From positions 8,184,001 through 8,248,000 of the forward strand of contig JAULSU010000001.1 of assembly GCA_030512335.1 (NCBI GenBank): a stretch of DNA of 64,000 bases, read 5' to 3'. The DNA comes from Immersiella caudata. Its lineage: Eukaryota > Ascomycota > Sordariomycetes > Sordariales > Lasiosphaeriaceae. Both the position numbers and the translations under genes were made by a program. Positions 34,358-45,714 of the stretch are shown piece by piece. The stretch's first letter is position 1. Each line of letters begins with the position of its first letter. Under the pieces are notes generated by a model. It did not search any database, had not been told where the DNA came from, and saw only the letters and a list, made by a program, of their open reading frames with translations.

Positions 34358-35393
34358 ATGGACGATGAAGAATCAGGGTAGCCTTTGGCGCGGCCAGCGC
34401 CAACTCGCAAAAGGGCAGCGTCAGCAGACCGTGATGGTGACGCGGTGAAGCGTATCCGCACCGAGGCGGGGCTGCCACTCCGTCCCCGCAGCGCCAGCAT
34501 GTTGACCTGAAGCGCCACCTGTCGTCCCATCCTTTTCTTTTGATTCGATCTGAATTGCGCACAAAACCTTTGCGCAATCTGATCTGAACTGACACCGATC
34601 CTGCAGACCCGGTCCCCGCTTCCGCTCCCGCCGTCGCCGCTGGGGCGTTGGCCTCAGAAAGGATACCCTCCCCGGGACCGACACCATCTTCGGCGCCGAC
34701 ACCGACAACGTCTTTGGGATTTTCGGGCCTCCCCCCACGGCGATCGCAATCGCCAAGATAGAAATCAGGCAGACCCACGATATATGCGGGCTGTGTCAGT
34801 GGAGTCTGGTCAGTGATGCCTCTCGGAAGTGTCTGGGCCTCAACGCGGACAATGGGGGATACGCGTGCATATGGCGGCCCGCAAAGCGCCAGAATATCGG
34901 TGTATCGCTTACACGGTCGTGGGAGATTGGGAATATGTCCTCCATTCAACATGCAGAGATGTTGAGTATTGCGGAACGCCAGCATGTCGCGTTGAGTGCC
35001 GCGAAGCGTGGCGAAGTGTCGGGTACTGTCATGAAGGTCTTCAATGACAACACTTCTTGTCTGAAGTTTTTATAGTTGGGCCTTCGCCAGGAGAAGAATG
35101 GTATAGATTATTGGCTGAGAGAGGAGATGAGGGCCATAGTATGCATGGTTTGGGAGTTGTGGAAGTATGGGCGCACTGTGCAGCTTCATTGGCTGCCAGG
35201 TCACCGCAATAACTTCTTGGTGCACCAGATCGACGAACTGTCTCAAGATATGTGGACAATAAATGACAAAGCCGCAGTGAAGCAACGGATCCACCGTAAC
35301 TGGAGGTTCGATGGAAGAAGCTATGCCGACTCCATTGCGCCCATGTTGCGATTCAAGAGAGGCCGTGTCAATCATCTGTACTCGCGGTGCTAG
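34358..35393 (+). pseudogene. RNase H-like domain protein with amber codons
   Basis: The frame from 34607 to 35391 encodes an RNase H-like fold with all four expected acidic positions: LVSDAS, IQHAEMLSIAE, KVFNDNTS and the late HWLPGHRNN..HQIDELSQ. It is interrupted by an in-frame TAG at 35073-35075, between KFL and LGLRQ, in the middle of the domain. Upstream, a likely first exon starts at 34358 (MDDEESG, then TAG at 34379-34381, then PLARPAPTRKRAA..DAVKRIRTEAG) and joins by donor GTTGAC at 34501 and acceptor CTGCAG before 34607. Both stops could come from CAG by C-to-T change. Relatives are free-standing fungal RNase H-like proteins; no reverse transcriptase is near. Either a recent pseudogene or a gene whose first exon is mis-modelled. 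Confidence 0.6.
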
Positions 35394-35686
35394 CTATAGA
35401 GGCATGTTGGGGATGAAAGCTAAATGTCGGAATATTTCGTCGGACGTGATGGTGTGCCGGGGATCAAAAGGACCTGTTTCGGACGGCGATGGCTTTGTTT
35501 GGAGGCTTGGAGGAGGCATGTAGGAAACGCTTCTTTCTTTCGTTAGAGTAGCACCGGAGAATTCCATTGTTGAGGCATACCTGCACGCGGTCAATGGTTT
35601 TAAGTGCTGTTATTGTTGGACACAGGAATGCCGAAATCCCTCAGACAATTGAAACTTCCTCGCAATGCTGTTGTGCTCTCCTATGA

Positions 35687-38600
35687 TCAACTTCCCTCCA
35701 CAATCCCCATCTCCTCATCTTCAACCCTCTTGCGCCTACGAAAGACACTCCTTAACGATCGACGCCCCCCTTGCCCCACATCCTCAGCAGCACCCTCAGC
35801 ACCCCCCTGAACCATTTCGCCCTCTTCCCTGTCTCCCACCTCCGCCCTATCATCACGCTCAAAGCCAAACTTAAACCAGGTCCCAACCCTCTTTGCGACA
35901 TCTGCAGCCCACTCCCTCCTTTCCATGACCCGCCCCCGATGCTCCATTCCCAACTGCTGATCTCTCGCCTTCTCATCATCACTCGCGCACTCAGCCTCTT
36001 CCCGGTCACCAGCACCAAAGAAAGAACTACCCCGACGGGCACCCGGCCTTCCATTCACCTCCCTTCTCCTTCTCATCCTTCTCCGAATGCTCCGCCCTAG
36101 CTTCTTGAACACCCATACAATTCCATATCGCCACCGACTCAGCGGGTAGTCCCACTCCATGCCCTCTTGACTGCGCCGCATCATATGTTTCTGTCGCCGG
36201 ATCTTATACAGTTTCCACTCCCAAAGGCGTCGCACATAGGGGATGCGCGTGTGCCAGGTCCAGCGGTTGAAGAGATGGGCGTAGCCGCTATTGTCATCGA
36301 CGGTGTAGTCGCTCTCCCAGTCTTCGTGGGTGTCTTCGTCACTGACATGGACATCGTCATCGTTGCTAGGACGGGGCCGACCTGGGTGGGGGTGGTCGTG
36401 GCGGCTGGATGCTCGTTCTGTGGGTCGGTGTTGGCGGTGGGTTTGGCGTCGACGATTCTTGCGCTTGCGGTGGGCAAACCACATCCTCACAAGGACGAGA
36501 ATGGTGCCGGAGAATGCAATGGAGATGCCGACTGCGAAGGGGCTTCGGGTTAGACGAGGACTAGATGAGGCGTCTGTCTGGCTTGAGACGCGGCAGGGGA
36601 GGGCTTACAGATATAGATCGAGATGGTGGCAAGAGGCCAGTGTGGCTCATCGGAGTCTTGATCTCGCGGAAACTGGTTAACGTTGATAGCGAAGAAACTG
36701 GCAATGAAAGACATCGGTAACTGTATCAGTTGAGGGTGAGTTACGGTCCTGCAAGGGTTCCCTGTAGTTTCTGCGCCATCGTACTCAGGGGCACTTACGA
36801 AGATGATAGTGACAATCGTGAAGACGAGCATGATCTATCCAGGCACATGTGTCCGTCAGCTCTAGACCCCTTGCAGATAGTTTCGCGGTTATACCGCCCG
36901 GGATGACCCACCGTATTCTGCCTCTGCCCTTGCTCCGACATCTTTTTTGCGTACCGAGCCTCCCAGCCGCTTGCTTGTTGTTGCTTGAACTCCATGAGCT
37001 GCTTCAGCTATCGCAGTGTTAGTAACATCCTCGTGTCAACGACCCATGCCGACGTGGACTCACCTCAGCATGAACTCTTGTCGCCGAGCCATCCATCTCT
37101 TCAACTCGAAGGAGGTTGTCGTCTACGATCCGGATCGCATCCTCTACCACCACAGTGCCTTTGAAGGCGGTATCTCCAGCGGCCTTCCCAGCGTTGGTGT
37201 CAGCCGTCTTGACAACCGTCTTGACTATCTCGGTATCATCCAATGTCGACCCTCTCCCTTGAGAGCGGATCACGCCTCTGAGTTGCTTCAGCACCCTCTT
37301 CTGCGTTGTCAGCACAGACCTTATGATGTCTAGTTCGTCTCGTATGTCGATAATCTCGATGAGCTGTGTCGACTCCCGAGAGATTTGCGAAAAGCTGTCA
37401 ATGTCTGCTGTCAAATGGAATGGTTCAGGCGAATTGGCAAGCTTCTTAACGGTAGCAAGGAACTCCTCCATGGCCACAGCCTCATCCTCTGCCTTCGCAC
37501 AAAAATTAGTACCACCGCTGAGGTTTCCGAGTGAAGTCTGACCTACAATGGCATTGATAGACGACTGAAAGCACTCTTGCAGCTTCACTCCGCTCGGCCC
37601 TTCTCGGGTCATGATCTCGAGACAGGTCTCAAGCACAACGCCGACAAGGTCGTCGGGACCTCGAATGGCGTTTCGAGTTTTGTTCGTCTCGATCTCCTCG
37701 CTGAGGAGCTTCCTGATGTTGTACTTCTCGGATGGCCTCTGTGTGTTGGGTATTCCCGTAATTACGGTTCCTGTGGCTGTCAGATGCAATGCCTTGGCTT
37801 CAATGGAGACGGGCAAACTCATACCGTCGGGGAGGACCCAAAGCCAAAGTTGGTCCACCATGATGATAGGAGTTGGCTTTTGGAGATCTGCCGATTCCAA
37901 CGAATCCTTCTGTTTCTCCACCCACCGATACACGACTTGATCCTTGTCCCGCCGCTCGGTAGTATCAAGCATATAATAGGAGTGCTGATCCAAGGTCCGG
38001 CGGCAGTGCAATGGTTGTTCATCCCCGGATGGAGATATGTAGCCGTTGACCAAGGTTGTCACTTCCCTGAGCCGGGCCCTGTCTTTGTCGGCTTGAGAGG
38101 AGTCAGACCATCGACGGCGATTCCTATACCGGCCGGTTGGCATTGCTTGTTTCCGCGCACCGAATTGCTGCTCCTTCGATGTCTGTTTGATGATCCTGAC
38201 AACCGCTTCCCAGTCGGCATAGCTCTCGTACGAGAGAATGGGCATCTGCAAGATGTCAACAACACGACTTTAGGCGTTACCTGCAAGGACAACTGACAAA
38301 AAGTGCAATGGTCTTGTCTCCCGTCAGACCTTCAATTCGACACAACGATGCCCATGGCGCCTGTGAAGATTGGCCAAGCGTACCGTTTGGCGCTGTCGCC
38401 GAATGCTGAGTTGGTTCCTCGGGAACCGTCGCCAGCCGGGGCCCAGGAGCGGCGGGAGGACGTTCGGGCTCAACGATCTGTGACAGTATCAGCCGGCCTG
38501 ACAGAGATGTCGACTGGACAAACATGGAGGTACCCACAATGGTGCGAAACTCGTACTTCTTCGCGTGTGGATTCATGTAACGGTTGAAGACGGAAAGACC

Positions 38601-41079
38601 TGTCGTGGGTAATCAAGATGGTTAGCCAGCACCAAAGTAACTATTGCCGCTGGCAAAAAAATAGCATACCATCATGACGTTGATCCTCCATCGAATCATC
38701 GCGAACGCCGAGAGAAAGGATCAAGTCCTGTGCATCGTAGTGTCAGTCAGCGCATTTCGGGATGAATCCTTAAGGACACTGTCATACAGAAAGCCATTGT
38801 TCCTATTCTCAAGTTAGTTTCTTATCCACATGCAAACAGCGCGTTCGGCTTTCTCACATTGTTCGAGGGAATGTGAATCCATCGACATCGAAAGTTCTGC
38901 GACTCCTCCTTCATCCTGGAGTACTCAAGGATCTTGGCGCACCCACGGCGAGGATGGTAAATCATATCGTACACGTTCGGCGTTTTCAGATTGATACGTT
39001 CTCGTGGCACCTTCTGCATTCCGTTTGACTCAAAGACGTGGTAGAATTCGGCCACAGTTCCGGTAGCCGCGACACTTGCATGATACCGTGCCGAGTCCTT
39101 TTCTGGGACTATGGGCTTCGTTGGTTTCTTCAGGTCGTCATCTAGCGCCGGCCCGCTGATGGGCTCCAGAGTGTCCCGGAGGTCGCGGATCCAGGTAGCA
39201 GCGCATTCTTCCGGAGCGGTTATCGGCCTCATGTCGTTGTAGTTAATGGCTACGAAGTCGGCGCATATGCATTCGCCTGGTTCGCACAATGGGTCCCATG
39301 GTGATCGCCCATCGTTATCCTTGATGTCGAGATCGGTCCGTTGCATGTTTCGCATCAGATATCCTATGACGTTTGCAAACTCGGCGCGATCCAATCCCTC
39401 TGGTGGCTTAGCTTCCCACGCAGCGGCGATAGCAAGGTGAAGCGGGACTCGGCCAAGTTCGTCGCGTTGCATGATGTCATCTTTTCTCTTGTTAAGTAGG
39501 ATTGTGACAATCTCATCATTCGCGGGACTTAGCTGCGCAGCAGCGTGGAGGGGTGTGAGCTTTCCCTCGATGTCCTCGACGACTGTCAGGGGCTCGCATC
39601 CCAGAATGGTCTCCACGAGTTCGGGGTTCCGGAGATAGATCCCCTGAAATAAGAGGGTGGACTGGATTCGGGCCCGTATTGCTTTGTAGATGTAATCGTC
39701 CGCGTCCGATATGATGCCCAGGCGTCGGTGCCTAAAGGTCGCCACAGAGGTCATTGTGATATCGATCGCAGTGGATACGGCGAGCTTGTCCTGAAGGTTG
39801 CCATTATGGTTAATATTGTTTATTCACAGAGGAACTTTTCCTGACGAAAACCCACCGCTATCAACTCCGTGGGTGACAGTTCATGCTGTCTTGCCATTTT
39901 GGCCTGGGAGTACAGCCATGTCACATCAATGTCTTCTTTGTCCGGAGTCTTGTCATAGGCGTCCACAAGGCCAGCCCAAACTCTTTCCAAGACATCTGAG
40001 TCCTTCTCGTGCTCTTCGATTTGCCGAATGATATCGCACATCCTGACATTCGTGTTTGGCGGGAAAAGCCTCTCTTCATGTCCGTCCTCGTGTTCCGGCT
40101 CTGGGAATGGAGTATCGAGAAAGAGAGCCAGGTAGATGCCTCCAGGAACCGACACCACCTTGCGGCCCTTCTTGTGCTGTTTCTCGTCAATGGGGCTCTG
40201 TATCTCCTCGTTGCCTGGCTCCGGCTCGTGACTAGTCTTCTCCGGTGATTCGAGTTCCTTGACGACGCTCTGTGTCCCGGCCCCAACCTGTTCCAGGGGC
40301 TTCACGGCCACAAGAAGCTCGATTGCCTTCTGGATAATGACACCCCCAAACCCGTAGCCGATGAAGACGATAGGAACATCTTGCTGCTCTGCTGTCCTTC
40401 GATGATCCCTAACACGTTCGAGAAGCTGCTCAGCGACATGCTGGACATATGCGATCCAACTAGTAGACTTCTTTTCGAAATTGGGCGCGGGATACGAGAA
40501 CGCCAGAATTCGGGAACGCGGGACATCTGGGCTGAGAAGGTCGCGCAGCCAGTTGACTGGTTGGGAACTCTCCCACTCAGAGGAAGATCGAGCGGACCCT
40601 TCAGTGCTCCGAAATCTGTCTTTGGAGCTCTTGCGAAGCCCCTTTCCTGGAATCCACACTCGGGCGCCTCCTTGAGCTTGAACGTCAAGAGTTGCCGAGG
40701 GTTGCTCTGGGCTCTTTCCCTTGAGCTCGACGGCGGCTTCTCCTGTGCGTCTTCTTATCGGGGCCGGTTTGTCGTGAGCGCTCGGTGAGGCGCTTGGCGA
40801 CACATCTCTGTCGCGCTCTCTCAGGATGACGTCCTTAGTTCTCCCCGCAGTCCAGCCAGCTCCGTCGGTCCATGCCTCTTCGGCCTTCTCTCCCAGATCG
40901 TGCACTGCGATAATATCGACAGAGGGTGTGGTGGATAGTTCTGCTGGAAAGACTTGCAGGTCGAACTCTAGCGGTTGGAGTGGTGACTCTGGGAGGAGCG
41001 TGATCGAAGGTGGCTTCAACTCCTTCTCCAGCGGCGATGCGGGCGGACTCTGGCTGGACTGTTGGCCATGGTCAGCCAT
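35687..41079 (-). CDS. pseudohydrolase - ankyrin - CorA-like membrane protein
   Basis: Ten exons on the minus strand (39856-41079, 38858-39790, 38788-38802, 38670-38727, 38298-38599, 37064-38245, 36912-37007, 36799-36834, 36609-36720, 35687-36531) give one 1600-residue frame with GT-AG borders throughout. Residues ~50-290 resemble an alpha/beta hydrolase (SERAC1/DUF676 type): IIAVHDLGE, NWLRDLLSPDVPRSRILAFSY and PIVFIGYGFGGVIIQKAI, where relatives have GHSLGG; the nucleophile Ser is Gly, so it is probably inactive. Residues ~430-530 are ankyrin repeats (LTPLHAAAQLSPANDEIV, RVPLHLAIAAAW). Residues ~735-1265 are a CorA-like soluble domain (VDQLWLWVLPDG). Two membrane helices sit at ~1271-1294 (FTIVTIIFLPMSFIASFFAI) and ~1320-1338. 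The 260-residue C-terminal tail is basic (RKRKNRRR) and should face the cytoplasm. Ligand and role are unknown. Confidence 0.9.
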
Positions 41080-41934
41080 AACTATGATAGCATTGCTCGT
41101 CCTTTCCGGCGATGACCCCTCACGGCGGGTGGGAAGTTAGCCCATTTGAGGGCCCCCGCTCTTGACAGTTTGGAGAGCGATCGACGATACCACCGACGCA
41201 ATGATTGGGCCATTGCTGCCTTGCGTCCATGTGGCGTCTGTCGACTTGCATTGCGCAGTCTACTTGCAGAATCAGAGCTGAGCGGGTGGGTGGATGGGAG
41301 AGCTGTCACAGTTGGGGCAAGGATGTCTGGTGGGTGGGCAGGCCAAATTCTGGCTAGTCCCTGTTGTGTAACCTCTGGCGGTCGTGGAAGCACCCCATTC
41401 GTGGCCAGCCCCTGGAAATTCAGGTAAGTCGCGACGGCAAGTGACAGCTGCAAGTGCGGCCCCACCAAAACAAGGCCCTGGGTACCTGAGAGGGAAGAAA
41501 GGAGCATCCCCTCCGATGGAAACGCTACACAGATCCGCTAAGGCCTTCGACGAAACGAAGATCAATTTGCATCGACTTGCATTGAAAGGAGCCTTGTTTG
41601 CCTTTCAAAAAGCTTTATCAACATGTAAAAGGTCTTTGAGCAACAAATGTTGATCTTGAAGGTACCGTGCTGTCTGTCAGTGGGGCGCAAGGGGGCTGAA
41701 GCCTCTGGTTGGCCTGGAAGCACCCCAATCAGCAATGCCCCTGCTGTCCCAACCCCGCACCAGCCCAGAGTCTCCTTCAACTCTTGCAGTTCAAACATTG
41801 GCCTCTCCGCGGCGGGGAAAGCTACACACGTTCATATGCATCCAGCCGGGTTCTGAGGTTCTACGTGCGCCCACTCGAAGAACTCGACAAAGGCCCTCCT
41901 GAGCCGTCCTTTGCTGCGGCCTTCCCAGCCGACT
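41080..41934. other. spacer with a faint tandem duplication
   Basis: Upstream regions of the CorA fusion gene (minus) and the NWD relic (plus). 41310-41530 and 41670-41850 share scattered blocks (CCTCTGG, TGGAAGCACCCCA, GCTACACA), suggesting an old imperfect duplication. Confidence 0.3.
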
Positions 41935-44272
41935 ATGGATGCCAAACGATCCAAAAAGCGACGCCTGACGGACCGATTCCGAGACTGGAGACACAGGAGG
42001 TCCCGGGGCCAGACGCCAGCGCCTCAAGGTCGATCAACCGAACTGCCACCAGCCGGCGACGAAGCGTCTCATGGCACGTCCAAGCAGCCCGCCCCGGCCA
42101 AATCGCCTGAAGGACAATCCGCCGCGCCTCCATCCGCCAATAACGAAGCACTTCATGGCGCAAGTTCTAAGCAGCCTGCTAAGTTGGTGGACGAGTGCTC
42201 AGCATTATGGGAAGAAGCATACGCCGAGCTGAAGAAGAAACGGCGACGTTGTGGAGAGCTACGAGAAGGTCCTCAAGCACCAAACGAGCATCTCCCAAAA
42301 GGCAAACCTGCGGGATGCACTTGCACAGGTCACCAAGACGCAGCGGGAGAAGGCCCAGAACAAGCAGTGGAAGTTCCAGTGGTTCGGAGCCGAGCAGAGT
42401 GTCCGGGATACCGTCGAGCGCATCCTCAGCCTAGCCTCACAATCCGCTGGATTGGTGTCGTTGGGCATGCCGTACGCCCCTTCCTCCATTTCGGTGCCTT
42501 GGTCCGCCGTCACAGTGCTACCCCTCATGATGAATGATATCAAGGAGCACAACGGCTGCATCGCCGGTCTCGAGATTGTTGCCAAGCTGACGTTCAGCTA
42601 TCAGATGGCTGAGAGGACATTTCTCTGCGGGGAAGAAACAAGGGATGACTTCAAGAGATCCGTGAAAACAGCTCTACAAAAGAGTTCTTGAGTACCAAGC
42701 ACTGTCGATCGAGTACCTCGGCAAGTATACCTTGCGGAAGCTGGGAAAGAACGTCCTGGGAGAGTCCAGTTGGCCCGAGATGCCCGACATTCTTGTCACA
42801 ATTGGACAGGGAGACCCAGAGAAACCTGCAGTTCCTGCATCAGAAGGACCATACGGGCGGCTTTTAGCCATCAAGGAGTTTTTAGAGCAGCAGAAGCGCG
42901 ACATGGGCATACTCATTCAAAAGGGGGCTGCTGAGCGGGACAAAGTCACAGATGTCATCCGTTGGGTCACCCTCCTCATCTCTATCGAGCGGGATCATCT
43001 AGACGTGCGGAAGAAACTCGGCGAGGCTCACTTCTCCTCTAGCCATTTGTACCTCGAAGAGGGGAAAGCCAAGAAGTGGAGGGCGTGGGCGCAGGGTTCG
43101 CAATATTTGTGTAAGCGTTCTTTGACTGAGGGCCCATGCAAGTGATAAATCGGCTGACGCTTGTCATAGGGCTGAGGGGTGGCGTGGGAACCAGAAAAAG
43201 GACTCTCTCGGCAATGCCCCATTGCACATCGCGTCGCTTCTAGACGTGGCCGAGATTGCGCGAGAGCTCCTTGTGGCCGGTGCCGACCAAAGCGCCAGAA
43301 ACCTGAGAGGGAAACTCCTTTGCACTCTGCAGTCAGTTTCGAAGCTACCGAGGTTGTTGAGACATTGCTAGCAGCAAACGTGGACGCCCTCGCCAAGGAC
43401 CACGGTGGTATGACAGCCCTTCACTACGCAGCCGCTTTCGAGAGGCCTCTGATACTCGAGTTCCTTCTTCTCATGGGTTACAACGCGAATGGGAAGGACG
43501 AGAATGGGGATACTGCCCCCTCATTGGCCATCAAGCTGTATAAGAGCACGGTAGGCGAGATGCTTCTTCGTCACGGAGCGGTTTTAGATGCGGAGGCCAA
43601 GGTTCTAGCATCATCCGCGTCATCCCAGATTCGTGAATTGGTCTCACAGCTCGACTCGGCAAACATCGATCCACAGGGACTTCGAGACCCCGAAGGCGAG
43701 GAAAATCACCTCTATTTTGCCGACATCAGCACCGGGCCCTCTCAGTGTCGATACTGCGACGTTTTGCGGTGGTTCGCTGAGCCCCGGCGTGGAGCGAGCT
43801 ACTCCTATCACCCCTCAGTGCAGAGTCTACGCACCTCCGCCAACGCTAGCTGTCTTCTTCTTGAATTCGTCCTGCAAGAATTAGAGCAAAAGGAGAATCA
43901 GGACGACGCCTCTCACCGCGAAGGTGGGTTGGTTGTCGCCGTCGATCAGAGCTCTACCCAGGGCTCAAGGATGGACCGCAAGGACAAGCTGGTGCTCTCC
44001 TCGGGGGACACACCTGTTCTCACATATGAGCTCTGCGTTGATTCAGGTATGCTTGAATGTTAATCCTTTGCTCTCACGTTCGCTGATGTTCGCGAGTAGC
44101 TGGGTCCCCGTTGCCTGCCCTCGACTGGCTCACTGTTATCACCATCAAGGAATCCCCCGATATGGAGACCGTTATAGGGTGGGTCGAGGCTAGCAAAGTT
44201 GCCACCTCCAGCTCCTGGGCATCTCTCTGGCGCACTCCAATCGCGCCCCCAACCCGCATCCGATGGTGCTGA
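41935..44272 (+). pseudogene. NWD/ankyrin-type receptor relic
   Basis: The plus strand from ATG 41935 shows an NWD-type N-terminal domain (CSALWEEAYAELK, SYEKVLKHQTSISQ, LSLASQSAGLVSLGMP, ITFS-like LTFSYQMAERTFL) and, after 43170, ankyrin repeats (GNAPLHIASLLDVAEIAREL, GGMTALHYAAAFERPLILEF). The frame is broken by single-base changes: an extra A in AAA near 42238, an extra A in AAAA near 42666, a missing G at the acceptor near 43170 and a missing G near 43310. Each shift restores the family pattern in the next frame. A NACHT ATPase, which normally sits between NWD and the repeats, is absent. A last exon (44100-44272) is plausible. Intact relatives are fungal NLR-like recognition receptors. 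Confidence 0.72.
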
Positions 44273-44281
44273 TCCAAGGAT

Positions 44282-45605
44282 GGACGAGTCAATCAGCGAG
44301 ACGGACCCGTCGCAAGCGGAGCCGCTAGACCGTCATAGATCGTCACTGGAGGCCATCATTAACTTCTTAATCGAAATTCTACTGGAAGCCAGCCAGCGTG
44401 CACGGGCGCAGCGGTGCTTCTACCAGATTATCGAGCGTTTCGAAGAACGAAGCGTCAAAAGCCATCAGCGGGGCGCTATTTATAGCCGCCCTCTTCTCAT
44501 CCGCTACACTTATGAGTATGCGCGATCTCAGGAGTCTCGCGATGGTTTCTTTCGATCTCGCTCTCTAGGGCTCTCTCTTGATGCAAACGACGAAGACGTT
44601 CTCTAGCTAGAAGGCGGCCAGGGAAAAGACCTGCGTTCGGCCTTTCTCGCATTTGCCGACTACCTGCTGGACAATTTCTTTCTACCACGTGAGTGCTTCA
44701 TTCCGCAGCTGCACAACTCCCGTACGCTGACGAATATCATCTTTCCCCACGCGCCAGTGAAGACCTCAACGAAAAGACTTCACAGCCCTCACCCGCGTAC
44801 CATTCCGCTGTTTTAAGGGCACAAGGCTCTGGGCTGCCCCAAGGACTTGTGGGGACTCCTGAGCGTGTTTCCGCGCTACGGGGCGCGTGCCTCGTGCGGG
44901 ACCGGCATCGGTGCGTAATATCCCGGGATATTCGATCAGAACGAGGCGCTATATCGTGGCGAGCGCGACGGCCACGAGGCTTGCGATGATGACGGCAACC
45001 TCATGCGCAAGGAGGAGGGGTTGACTCTCTAGAAGTGGCTCACATCCTCCCGCACTCGCTAACAAAGGCTAAGCCGGGCGGAGGGTTGGTATGTTGAACC
45101 CTGTCTTCAAACCCCCCTTATGAGCTGATGCTTACCCGCTCAATTTAGGGCCCTTTGAGAGAAGCCGCCCTTGCCATTCTTAACATGATTGACATGGGCG
45201 TCGCGCACGTTATTGATGGCCCCGAAATCGACCGCCCGCGGAATGCCATGACCCTGACTCATACCCTCCATCACCTCTTTGGCGATTTCCGTGTCTTCGA
45301 GCCGGCCGTGGGTGACAACCAGCCACCGCACACCTACCGAATCGGCAGCTTTCTCCCCTGCTTCTTCCTACAAGATCCACCACTTCCTATTATCCGAGCG
45401 CTATACCTGTCGGAAAACCGAACTATTGAACCCCTGTCGCCACGCCTACTCGCCGTTCACTGCGCCATTGCGCATTCTCCACCTCTCAGCAGCGAGTGCG
45501 TACATCGATAGAATTCTTCAAGATGCTGAACAGCATGGCATACGGGCCGATGGCTCGACTGAGATTGGCCGTCTTGTAGCTCTCGGGTTGCAACAGGGGC
45601 GGTAA
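44282..45605 (+). pseudogene. HNH-endonuclease-type protein, multiply frameshifted
   Basis: The family pattern is recognisable across several frames: ALFADYL-type FLAFADYLLDNFFLP (about 44650), SPAYHSAV, TPERVSALRGACLVRDRHRC (about 44860-44910, the HNH entry), EVAHILPHSLTKA (about 45028-45066), then REAALAILNMIDMGVAH and RPRNAMTLTHTLHHLFGDFR, ending with LHLSAASAYIDRILQDAE. Moving between them needs a TAG bypass at 44604-44606 and at least four single-base shifts, besides two plausible introns (donor GTGAGT at 44689; donor GTATG near 45089). Relatives are fungal proteins with an HNH_2 nuclease-like domain of unknown role. It is a decayed copy. Confidence 0.7.
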
Positions 45606-45714
45606 CGGGATCTACAGCCTCTTTGACATTATTATCAACAAACCTCATCGCGCAACTTCCCCCTTCCGACGACACCAAAAACCTATCGACACTCTTGCCC
45701 TTGTCCCCCTTTCC

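Noticed and set aside
34293..34985. 230-codon minus-strand frame
   Set aside because: It overlaps the RNase H-like frame on the other strand, whose catalytic motifs are recognisable; the minus product shows no family pattern.
37577..38296. 239-codon plus-strand frame
   Set aside because: Shadow of the CorA-like exon 6, which is supported by in-phase splicing and conserved motifs.
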